Shown: positions 1 to 10,406 of the stretch, in pieces
How the letters are laid out: every line of letters begins with the position of its first letter
How positions within the stretch are numbered: the stretch's first letter is position 1
Assembly: GCF_008831285.2 (NCBI RefSeq)
Contig: NC_045138.2
Coordinates: forward strand, 24,895,934 to 24,959,933
Origin: Nymphaea colorata
Taxonomy: Eukaryota; Streptophyta; Magnoliopsida; Nymphaeales; Nymphaeaceae
Direction of reading: 5' to 3'
Length of the DNA stretch: 64,000 nucleotides
The notes under the pieces: model-generated
What the model saw: the letters and a program-made list of their open reading frames with translations, nothing else
Told to the model about the DNA's origin: nothing
Database searches by the model: none
Program-made: the position numbers and the translations under genes

Positions 1-269
1 GACCAAGTTTTAAATGATCCATGGCTTGCAGAGTTGGCCAATCTGGGTGCCCGGAGAACTCTTCCAACCATGAGTTCCCTGATCACAAGCAGCAGTAAAT
101 GCAGAAACCATCAACTTAAAGGAGGTCACCGAAGATATCTCGAATGGCAGAAGACTTCGGTTGGCTCGAGGGACTCGGACGGTCCTGACACACTTTCTTA
201 ATCTGACATAGCCTGAACCTACTTACTGTATTGACCTGAAAGATGTGGACAAAACTGAATCCAAGTTAC
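1..269. other. Left edge; inferred intron of RING-H2 gene A
   Basis: Copy A should continue here on the minus strand into its fourth exon (linker plus first RING cysteines). I could not find a convincing match to copy B's exon 4. The corresponding intron in copy B is about 1 kb, so the rest of copy A probably lies left of the window. No other feature is seen. Confidence 0.4.
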
Positions 270-1948
270 CTGTGGTTGATTTGCAGCCAGCATCGCTTCA
301 CCAACCCATTCCTGGAAAATCTTCCCATTGACCAAGCTCACGAAGATGTCCATCTGATATTTGAGAGAGACAGAGAAAGAGAGGTCAGTGGTGCCGCTTC
401 ATTCTTTTTTCTCTATTTAAGAATGTCACTATTTGTCGTTGTTTGGGCCCAAAAGTCACTAGCTTTTTGTAAAGGGAACGCTTTTAACAGGCATAAAGAC
501 ACTCTGAAGTTCACATCTTCAGAAGCAGTCTTGGTAAATTCGTAGCCACTGATACGGGAAGCGGCAAAATCCAGCGGCCATGGATGTATTGGAAGCAGCA
601 TCATGCAGTAATGGACAGATGCATGCCTCTTTCATCATTCCTAACCGTTCGGTGGTAAATCCTAGTGACCGATTTCACGATCACAACTTAACCATTTAGT
701 TCCTACAGCAGAACCAGAGTCTGAAATCGTGAACTTGGTCTTAACCATTTAGTTCCTACAGCAGAAACAGAGTCTGAAATGGTGAACTTGGTCTAGTTTT
801 AGGTGGAAACTGAGTAGTAAGTATTGTGAATTTGAGAAGACAGACTAGACTAACCAAGGACCACTGTCCACCAACAGCTGTTGATTCAAGCATTTCAATT
901 GATAGCACAGCGCCACTGAAAGCTCCAATTCTAGCACCACGAGCGCATCCAATTTCTTTTGTTTGGCCAATTAAAGCTCCGGCAGCACAACCCACAAGAG
1001 CACCGACTGCATATTACCAGAATTCTATGGGTGAGTACTTGATCAAACCAGAAAGGAAGCCTCTGTTTTTTCATCAATAGAAAGATATTTGTGGCTATAT
1101 GAACATAAAATGAAGCAGCTCATTCACTTTTCAAGTTGTTGTGGTTATTATTTTATGATCTAAGCTGACGAAGCTCTTCTGCACTATACAGTATACAATT
1201 TTATACTGCGAAGAAGGTGGCTAGTTAAACCGACGCAGGCAACTTGGTAATGTTTATGGGTAGCTCTTATCAGCCGAGGGGAGTCCTCTTGGCTGTGCTA
1301 CTATATTTTCTGCTGGTAGGAATAGAATATTGGAAGCCATTTGAGACATAAGATCATGCATATAAGCAACCACGGGACCTGATCGATGCACCTTTTATTG
1401 ATCATGGCCAGAGAGAGTTCATACTTGCGGGGGCCAAGTCAAACTATTGATGGCGGACTCGCCAGACGCGTATTAGGTTGGAGACAAGTAAAGTCGCCTG
1501 TTTAGGCCTCTATATCGCGTCGTCGGCGGGTCTACCGCCTTTTATTTGCCTTACTTTCCTACTCCCTATTAACACTGTGGGCATTGCACTATATCCCCCA
1601 TTTATAGCAGAAGACCGGCCGGGTTCCTAACATGTTATTGTCCTCTTTTACATTGAGGCAGAGAAGAGAGAGATGGAGAGAGACTTAGAAAACAAGAAGA
1701 GGAATGTACATCAGCTTAATACGAACATCAGATTCAGAAAGCTGCAGACTCTGAGAATGTAATATGTATCTTGGCAACTACAAACTCTGAAATTGATAAT
1801 TTGGTCCAAGTATTTCGGATCCACATATATGAAAGCAAGAGAAAGAAACTTATGGGGAAAAAGCGAAAAGTGAATTACCCGCAGCAAAGACGCAAGTGAG
1901 TGCTGCAAAGGCAGTTCCCTTGAGAATTCTGGACACCACAAGGCACAT
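270..1948 (-). CDS. NEP1-interacting-protein-like RING-H2 gene, copy A (5' part; RING end off-window)
   Basis: Three exons are visible: 1879-1948, 855-1006 and 270-353, joined in phases 1 and 0 with consensus GT-AG ends. Exon 1 encodes a short hydrophobic start (SRILKGTAFAALTCVFAA). Exon 2 (152 nt) encodes the Gly/Ala-rich core with GALIGQTKEIGCARGA and LSIEMLEST. Exon 3 (84 nt) encodes MDIFVSLVNGKIFQE. This series is typical of plant NEP1-interacting / ATL-type RING-H2 proteins, which are membrane-anchored ubiquitin ligases; a C-terminal RING-H2 is expected beyond coordinate 1. Exons 2 and 3 have exactly the same lengths as in copy B (10407-13902). The start is uncertain: the ATG at 1948 fits the family, but an in-frame ATG at 1984 adds 12 codons. 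Exon 3 has diverged from the usual SLLSG and RER/QER motifs, so a decaying copy is possible. Confidence 0.75.
688..793. repeat. 53-bp direct repeat, two copies, in intron 2 of copy A
   Basis: Copies at 688-740 and 741-793 differ at two positions. Each starts TTAACCATTTAGTTCC. They sit in the intron between exons 2 and 3 of the RING-H2 copy A. Confidence 0.9.
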
Positions 1949-2283
1949 TCTCAACCCGGAAGAGCCATTTATCAGCAGAATCATCTTCTCTAGTATAATA
2001 AAGAACGCAATACCAGTTCTACTCGCCACTCCTTGCCTGGTTGGTCCGGTTCAGATTGGATTCCGTCTTACCTATGTACCAGCGTATCAGCAGAAATTGC
2101 AGAGCGATGGAGAAGAAAGCTGCTGAAACTAGAACAATCGGGCACGCAGTAAATCGTTCAGGGGAGGGTTGGGAAACAAAAATGGAAGGCAAAGATAGCC
2201 ATGGAAGAACAGAGAGGGGAGAAGTTGAAGGCAGAAAGAAGAATCTGGGCTGGCCGTTGGCCTTTGAAGACGGAAGAATGTTG

Positions 2284-2291
2284 CATTTATA
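2284..2291 (-). promoter_or_regulatory. TATA box of RING-H2 copy A
   Basis: On the minus strand this reads CTATAAATGCAA, about 335 bases upstream of the ATG at 1948. The same 11-base context occurs upstream of copy B (14135-14142). This supports both a promoter function and common descent. The leader downstream is pyrimidine-rich in both copies. Confidence 0.6.
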
Positions 2292-2597
2292 GGCCCGAAG
2301 AAAGGACACCTCATCAATGGTTTGGTCCAAAAAATGACTGCTCTGCAAAAGCTTTGCAAAGTGGATAAGTACGACGGAACACATGATTTACTATGAAGAA
2401 AGGGGAAAAAACGTACTGAACTTTTACCATTAAAAAATTGATTTCTTGTTTTGATTCTTTGTAGCGTTCAGATCTTGTCGCGTGGTAGGGTCTGCAACAT
2501 CAGCCAATAACCCCAGCGTTAAACAGTGACAAATCTCACAATAAAAGCACATCATCATAGTAAGCAACTTGTACTGGTCCCATTTCCGTGACATTAA

Positions 2598-3552
2598 GGC
2601 CCCTTTCATGCACAGGAAAAACACTATGCAACGTGGAATTTTTGAATTTGAAGTTTGTATAATTTTTTTTTGCAACCTCGAACAAAGAAAATTTTACCAT
2701 GTGCTTTTCCGTGGATTTGAAAAAACTTCCCACGCAAAAAAGTCACCTCCCTAGGTTCGACTTTTTTCCATCAAAAACTTTTTTGCCCGTTTCTTCATCC
2801 TGTACACCTCTCTCGTTGGGCATTTTTCCTCTTGCTGTCGCTGTTTCTCCTGCCTCTATAGCAGTGGGTTCTTCCTCAGCAGCGGCTCCTCAACAATTCA
2901 AGTTCGCTGGTTTCGTAGATCACATTCAGTAGAGCCTTTCCCTCGTCCCCCTCCTGTCTTTGTTTTCTGGCAGAAGCACCGGCACTTCACTAGTACTTCC
3001 ACCATCGTTTTCGTGTACCTGACGATCAATTACTTGAGCAGGTGACAATCAGAGAATAGTAGCTCTCTATCTTTTTCTTTCTACACCTCCCTCTCTTTGC
3101 CGTAGATTCACGGTAGAAAGGTTCTCGTTACTGTAATCTGGAGATTCAGTATGGGTTTGATTTTAGGGATTTAATTTTATATTTGGAGGGTCTTTTACTG
3201 TTTCGTTCGTTTGGGTTCATTGACAATTGAGGTTTCTGGGAAGACTGCTACTACCATTAGTTGGGATTTCTTTATACTGAAAAATCGAAGATGCATTAGC
3301 TAGTCCTTAAACTCTTTATGTTGTTACAGTATTTTTTTTTTTTTTTAAGACTCAAGATGTTGGTATACTGTTTTACAATGTTTCATTGACATTATATGCT
3401 GTTGGGCTATATATGCAACGGTTCAAAAAATTTTCCACGGTAGGTTTTTCATGTTCATCAAACAGTGAAGTTTTTGTCTTGAAAAAAATTGTAAGCCATC
3501 AAACTACATTTTTCTATAATTTTTTTAATTTTACCATGCATCAAAGGGGGCC
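2598..3552. mobile_element. PIF/Harbinger (Tourist)-like non-autonomous DNA element
   Basis: The left end begins GGCCCCTTTCATGCA. The right end, read on the opposite strand, begins GGCCCCCTTTGATGCA. The ends are imperfect inverted repeats flanked on both sides by TAA (2595-2597 and 3553-3555), the 3-bp target duplication expected for PIF/Harbinger elements. The 955-bp interior has no long reading frame, so it would depend on a transposase elsewhere. The assignment rests on these ends alone. Confidence 0.5.
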
Positions 3553-5060
3553 TAAAGACACCCATTCTTTTCTCTTCATGTTATCTGCCTTCTTACCACT
3601 TTGCCTGCAAACACTGTTTGGAAGGCTCAGTCTAGCGGGAACGAAGACAAACTGATATTAAAGAACCTTTTTATTGGCCTTTGGACTTTGCCAGACGACC
3701 ATCAGTATAAATTTCTCTATTGTCGTTGACATTGACATTGCTAAGGTCTTGGAAATGCTTAATGATTCCTCTGAGCGGTCTACTTCCTTGTCTGGACAAA
3801 AAAACAAAAAAAAAAAAGGATCAAGGAGAAGAGAAAGAAGAAGAAAAGGTGAAAGGAATGTGTCCTCTTGAGACTCCACGAATGCATGAATTGTCGCTGA
3901 TATTGTCGCGATCAAATTTGAGTGGCTAGCCACTACATGGCCATGCTCACCTTTATGTTGAAGTCGTCGCCTATTTATATAATTTATTGCTAATATAGTT
4001 TTAAATTTTTTTTGGATATCTTCATCATTTTTCAATACACGTGAAGTGGGACGTGATCGGAGGTGACAGGATCTCAGATTCGTAAATCTGACCTCTAACC
4101 TCTCCTGTCGGATTATAGATCGACAGTCTCTGTTTTCACCCGCAGATTTGAAATCCACCTTACTGAAATCTACTGTTTGTTTGAACAGTAGATTTTACAG
4201 CAGCAGTTCTCTTGCCAAGATGATCGACGAAGGAGATTTTCTTGGCGCGGCAGAAATGTTCGACAGCATCAACTCAGAGGCCCAGCTTCTCTTTTCTTTT
4301 TTAATTCAGCAAGATTCTAAATGCCCTTTAAGATTCAAAACCGTTTGCTATCGAATTTATAAGAAATTAAAAGCACCAAGTTCCATGATCTGCACCGGAA
4401 TCACGAAATTAAAGAAACTGGTGATGTATGTCGACGGGAAAGTGGCGCCGCTTAAGTCGCCCATGGTAAGGGCATTCATTCCTTTGCTGGTATGTAACTG
4501 AAAAATTAGTAAAATAAGAACATAAAATTCATTCTTTTTTCCGGCCGGTATCTGGTTAGATTGGCATAAGCCAGCCTATTTCCAGCCAACGCAAGTAGCT
4601 GGATTATGACGGAGCTTTCTCTGAAGTGAAAGAAGAAGAGGAGGGGGGTTTCTTCTGGAGCAGTTACCTGATCAGCTTCTTCACATTAAACCGAGTTTTC
4701 AGAGAAAATTTTGTACAGCATAGTTTTCCGTCGATGCCAGTGTATCCAAAAATCAAAATTTCTTGTAAAAAATGTGGTTCTATACTCCACATCACAATCT
4801 CGACGACCTTTCTGGTTTTGGGTTTCTGTACCTTTGTAATCGTTAAAAGGGAGAGACTTTTCAGTACTTCAGAAAGTATAAAACGTTTAGAAAAAGAACC
4901 AACGGTGAAAAGGAAATAAGAGAAGAGCATATTGTTACTCGATTTGATGAAGATTCTCCGGCTTCAACATTTAAAATGATGGGGAAAGCACATGTTAATT
5001 CGTCATCGAATATTGAAAAGATGATAAGATGATGAAGTATTACATGTATTATTAGATAAG
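3553..5060. other. Intergenic; unassigned 117-codon ORF and a hairpin
   Basis: The longest reading frame, 4148-4501 plus, starts near MKSTLLKSTVC. It has no domain I recognise and no sign of splicing. Its 5' end overlaps a perfect hairpin at 4166-4195 (arms AAATCTACTGTT and AACAGTAGATTT, 6-base loop). I do not call a gene. Confidence 0.35.
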
Positions 5061-5079
5061 GGTCAGCAAATATAATTCA

Positions 5080-5145
5080 TGAATAAATGGAAGTCAGCAG
5101 TCTGCAAATATAATCCATAGAATAAATGGAAGTCAGCAACTTGTG
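5080..5145. repeat. Degenerate direct repeat, about 42-bp period
   Basis: A motif containing GCAAATATAAT, CAT, GAATAAATGGAAGTCAGCA occurs twice in a row with small indels. Confidence 0.7.
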
Positions 5146-5294
5146 GGTGCCCACAAGATTGGGATTCACATAGTACCATATATTTTCCTTACAATGAGTT
5201 GCAACAAGACTTGGGTTCCACCCTCTTCATGAAAGCAGCAGTAAACTGATCCATAGCAGACAGCACTCCAGATAAACATGCATTATTTAAGAAT

Positions 5295-5452
5295 TGAAGA
5301 TCAGAGATTCAGAGATGAAAGTTTTGCAGAAATGAATAAAATCCAGGCAGAAGTAAAAAGAAACTCTAAGAAATGAAGATCAGAGATTCAGAGATGAAAA
5401 TTTGCAGAAATGAATAAAATCCAGACAGAAGTAAAAAAGAAACGAAATGAAG
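5295..5452. repeat. 79-bp direct repeat, two copies
   Basis: Copies at 5295-5373 and 5374-5452 share TGAAGATCAGAGATTCAGAG, then GCAGAAATGAATAAAATCCA, then AGAAGTAAAAA. They differ by a few substitutions and short indels. The repeat is intergenic and has no coding potential. Confidence 0.85.
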
Positions 5453-8400
5453 AACAGAAATTACATTTGCAAATCAATCTATTGTGAATTAAATCCAAGG
5501 TAGTAGATGAAGCAAGTTATGTGTTGCTACCAAGATCATCGTCGTGAGTAATGGCGGTCGAGGTCCATGAAGAGCAGCGTGGCCATGTGCATGTCATGGG
5601 AAGCGACATCCCATGAAAGACAACTCTCATGCCCCACTACCTCCTGATGATATTTGCCATGATAAGGACATGAAAGGTGCATGCATAGCGCAGTGTCCTC
5701 GGGGAAGCTCAAGTTCTCAACCATGGTTAAGGGCCGCGTCACTGCAGAAACCAAATCAACTGTATTTGTACGACGCTTTCTTTTAATATATCTTTTAACA
5801 TGCGTCCTGATGGGCAGTTTCATTCATGTTCGACTCCAATACATATCTGACTGAGATCCAACGAAGATTCGACCCAATTACATGTAAAAAGTCTACTGTC
5901 TTTTCATTTTCTCTACGGACAAATTGAAATGAACAGTTAGAACTAGAGGTCCCTACTTATCATTAACGAGTATAGATAACTTTGACCATGCAATAAAGGA
6001 TCTCACCTACAAATTTGAACTAATAAGAACTTTCGCTTTTAATTCAATCTTGTTTTATATCAAAATAGCAACGGCGATGATGATATACGTAGTCCTTATA
6101 AATTTATAAAGGAAACTGGCAGGGAAACTGGAACATGCAGTTGGTTTCAGAAACTGTGGGCTGAATTGAAGGCGGATTGAGGGGGGCCGAATAAATACGC
6201 CCACATGGGGGCAGAGGAATGGGAAAAGCATGTTAACACCACTGCCCACGGCCGTCTCACCTACATGAACGAGGTTTTACTGACACACACACACCATATT
6301 GAATGTGCATATGATATCTTATCACATTTGGATTCGATCTTAGATGAATATCAAATTCGATTCGAATTTGTATTCAGAATAGATTTTAGATTAATATTTT
6401 ATATTCAATGTCCATATATTCAAAAGTCAGTTCTTAACATATCGTAATGTGGCTGGAATTAGATTATGTGTTTCAAAGTTGATCCGATATTGTTTACCAC
6501 CTTCCATACAAATACACATTCCTTCGCCAGTTGATTATTCTCACCAAATAATAATAATAATAATTGAATAAAAATACTCAATAACACCTAACGTTAAATA
6601 TATAGTATTTATAAGCAAACAATTTGTGTTCTCAAATTACGAATATGTGATTGCGAAGTACACTATGATGCCTGGAGTACCTAGAACATAGTGTTTGCTT
6701 GTGGCAAGAACACAAATGTTCTTCTCACTAAACAGCCTCACAGTGTATCATTGAAGTATTTGTGACCACTTTTCCGGGCAGAGCCACCTTTTCTACTTAA
6801 TAATTTAAGAACAACTCTGTCCCACACGAGACCGCAAGTGCATTTGAACCCATGTATGCAGGAAGCACCCAACGTGTGCTCTAGCAGAGACGGACTACTC
6901 GTTCCAACTTACATTTTAATTTCTCCAAAAGTTTGGGCAGGCCGACCCACTTTTTCTCTTTTTGCACTTTTTATTTTTTGATCTTTTTCTGTGTATTTTA
7001 TTCCATTTCGCAGGTGCCTTTATTGCTCGAGGAGGTCCAATATATCCATCCAGTAAATGCCTTTTTCAAGAAGGAAAACCATATGTGAAAAAAGAAGGGC
7101 ACATACACGTGGTCCAATTCTACCCTACATATGCATATTCAAGGCAGGAACTAAAAATATCATATTCATCAAAGAGCATTTAAAGTTTTTAAAAAACTAA
7201 AATATTTTAAAAATTAAAAATCTATGTGTGACACTAGATCAAATCAAATTAGAATGCGACTCATGTGATTCAAATCAGCTGATTAACCTGTCGTTCAACC
7301 GCCCATTCTCGATGGTTAGAGACAATCTCAAGAGACATATCATAGTTGGTCGAATGAGAAGACTCGTGAAAGTCTGATCATTAGTTTAATTCTCGTGAGG
7401 AGCGCTATTCTACTAAACTGTAAATGGTAGATGCACGGCACTCTAATTGAAAGGTATCTTGCTCCTCACCGAAATCCAGAAGCAGCACTGTCGAAAAATT
7501 CTTGTTGCTGTTGCTGTATTGTTTAGAAAATAAAATCTGAGATTTTCTTTCACTTGAGTGTAGAACACAGACTTAGTATTGAGAGCCAAAAGGTGCGCAC
7601 CAACCGCCACACACATACATGCACCAGGTTGACATTCGTATGTATCTATGGCTCGCAATTAATAGCAGTAAATGGGACATGGATGGCTAACTTACTAGTG
7701 ATGGTCCCTTGCTACTCTCATATTTAATGGTATTATTTTACTGCTTGTGGATCTTTGGTGGACCAGCGCCCTGATGCACATGAACTCATGTGTTCATGAG
7801 CAGGAGAGGGAGAGTCTCTTTCTCTTCTTTAGTGGTCTTACTTTGTACTTGGTTCTTGACAATGGCACGGCTTCTGTGAGAACCAATAATAAGAAGGAAG
7901 GAAAAAAATTTGAGTCCTATGTCAAGCATGATGGCGAGATAGCTACTGGCCTTGTCCTTATAATGAGGGACAATTCGATTTCGACCTAACCCTTATGGTT
8001 AGGTTTGATAGCCAATCAATCTAGGGTTTTAGCAAACTCTCAACTACCATCTAGAGTTTCAAAGGGAGGGAGAGAAACCAAAGATCCGCACCGAACGATC
8101 AATCAGAGCTTACAGAAAGGAAGAAGCAAATGAATAGATGCTCACGAGATCGAACCGCAAGATTCTGACTGTCCTAGATGGCTTGATCGGCTTCGGAGCT
8201 CGTTTTCACTTCTCCATCCCCAGAGATTTTTCTCATCAACAAACAAAGGAACAGAAAATCGATTGGCTGCTCTACGAATTCAATAAAATAATATTTGAGT
8301 GCACCTGGGAAAGTCATTCTTTGTCCATCTTCTTCTCAATTTCATTTTTTTGCGTTGGGTTACTCCTACTTTGTGCTGCACCAATCAAAATACTAAAAAT

Positions 8401-8474
8401 TCAACCGAGTTTTTATATGGGATTTTGAAATCGGCCAAAGCTCCCACCCAACCTGTCATCGAAATCAATATATC
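5453..8474. other. Intergenic, AT-rich
   Basis: No gene is supported. A minus-strand frame at about 5539-5742 (containing DTALCMHLSCPYHG) is preceded by a plausible acceptor (TTTCTGCAG), but it matches no family I know and has no partner exons. The other frames are short and uncorroborated. Confidence 0.4.
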
Positions 8475-8775
8475 AAACTAGACGAGGGTATATATTTTGC
8501 ATTAAGCTTTCGAGGATCTCATTCAAGACTTACTTGAACTGCTACTCAACAGAAAATAAGGGCTTCGGTTTCCAGCCATAGGGGTAGAGGAAGGCAAAAG
8601 CGAGATTTTCATCGTTTGTGGATCACTCGGATAAATGCAGTAACCCGCGAGAATGGGGTACCCTATAGTCGATTAATACACTATCTGCGCAAGAAGCAGC
8701 TCCTTCTTAATCGTAAAATACTTGCACAAATAGCTATATCAAATAGGAATTGCCTTTACATGATATGCCTATGAC
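8475..8775 (+). pseudogene. rpl20: Nuclear copy of plastid rpl20 (NUPT), inactivated
   Basis: The frame reads through core motifs of plastid ribosomal protein L20: SFRGSHSRLT, then [30 protein letters not shown], and [20 protein letters not shown]. The N-terminal RRGY segment is present but in another frame. About two dozen bases between it and the FALSFRG region are missing. A TGA stop follows HSRLT where the plastid gene normally has an arginine codon, consistent with C-to-T change. A working copy has about 115-120 residues, so this is a nearly full-length dead insertion. Flanking DNA shows no plastid neighbours (rps12, clpP) that I recognise. Confidence 0.85.
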
Positions 8776-10406
8776 TAGCTTAAGATGCACTATAGGGTTC
8801 CTGTTTGTGGAATGTCTTGCATGTCGACATTGAGGAAGCAGGACGTGGTCAAGAACATAAGATGCAAATGGAAATCCGTTCACACCCTTGTTTAGTTAAG
8901 AAAAACACATACTATAGCGAAGGAAATGTCGCACATACTATTGTTTGCGGTTCAAAAAAAAGAGCATTAAGAATGTAACTAAAGACACATTATCGATACA
9001 ACACTCAATCCAACCAGCTATGCTATGGCTTTTGCAGACATCCTTTGGAATGCAATGATCTACGATCATATGGCCTTCTGCAAAGACGTCGTCAAGACAT
9101 AAAAAGCATCGGCAACACCGGTGGGCTTGAATTAGCAATCAATTTCTGATTCGTTCAAGTTCGTTTGGCCTTCTTGATCTGTAGCATCAATAAGTTGCAT
9201 CAAAAAAGAAGAAAAAAGCAGGGTTCGGATCGTGAATCTTAAGATAGTTGGCTAACTTGGTTCATTTGGATCGGTTAACTTTGTCGCAAGGCCAATTAAT
9301 CGAGCAGTAGGACACCGTTCGTGAACGAGAGAGACGGGCCGTGAAGATTAATTTTCACATAGACAGGCAACTACAACAGTAGCTGCATAATAAATGAAGC
9401 ATCCACCTCTCACAGCGAATTAAGTGCAGTAAAACTCTATGGTTCTCAAAGAAATTAAGATTCGTGCTACACTTGTAAGAGCAAGAATGCAACACATGTA
9501 TCTGCTTTCCAACCGACGATTCTGAGATTGTTAACCTGTAACGCGAATCTCAAGCCCACTGGCCCATTAAATACAGCAGGATCGAAAGCTCTGAATCTTA
9601 TCCATCGAAGTAATCTCTCCGTCTCTCTCTAACTTGTGAACTTTTTGTTCAAGTGTGAATTTCTTTGTTCAAGTGTGAATTAAGAAAGGTGTGAATAGGG
9701 ATGTCAATATATTCGATTACTTTTATGATTTTTGTGATAGAAAAACTTATACCATTTTCATAAATTTATGATCCAATTCCGATTTTTATTTAACGTTAAT
9801 TGGACTTTTAATAAACAACTGAATCTAAAGCCTAAACCACGTTATGATATGCTACGAACTGTAACTTTAAAGTGTATGGACATTGGATGTTACAGGATAT
9901 TTATTTGAAACTGAATCCTATTTCAAATTTGAATCGGACAATTGTGTACTTATTTAAAACAATTTCTGAATCCGAATATGGAGGGGATGTCATTTTTTTA
10001 AATCCGAGTCCAATCCGATTTTTCATCAAATTACAAAAGGATGTTCATCAAATCATGTCACCCCATTTCACACAAGAAAATCCAAAACTGAGCTCAGGAC
10101 GGGCTATTTTCTTCATTAGCTTCGCATTTGTATTCCCCACAAGCAAAAATGTTATTTTGATTGTATACGAAAATACAAAAACGATTGTACAGTGAATACA
10201 AGCAATACCCTCACTCTTCCTACCACTTAATATGTCCCTAAACATCCCCTAATTTTAATGCAGCTATAGACATATATAGCTCCATTAAGATCCCACGCAT
10301 TTATATATACAGTAATGGGTATATCAACAGGCCAATCCAGACATCCACATCAAAGTATTAATTGAGAGAGATTTCTTATATTTTTGGTATATCTGTATAT
10401 ATATAT
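8776..10406. other. Intergenic / 3' flank of RING-H2 copy B
   Basis: No gene is seen. At about 9642-9695 a short motif, TTCAAGTGTGAAT, is repeated. From about 9695 to 10030 the text alternates ATTCGAT, GAATCGGA and CCGAGTCCAATCCG, like worn hAT-type non-autonomous elements common in plants. No intact ends were found. Confidence 0.4.

Noticed and set aside
2019-2384. 121-codon minus-strand ORF upstream of RING-H2 copy A
   Set aside because: It overlaps the TATA box and pyrimidine-rich leader and encodes a low-complexity Phe/Ser/Pro/Leu sequence. A donor-like ATAG|GTAAGA near 2070 could make it part of a leader exon, but not an independent gene.
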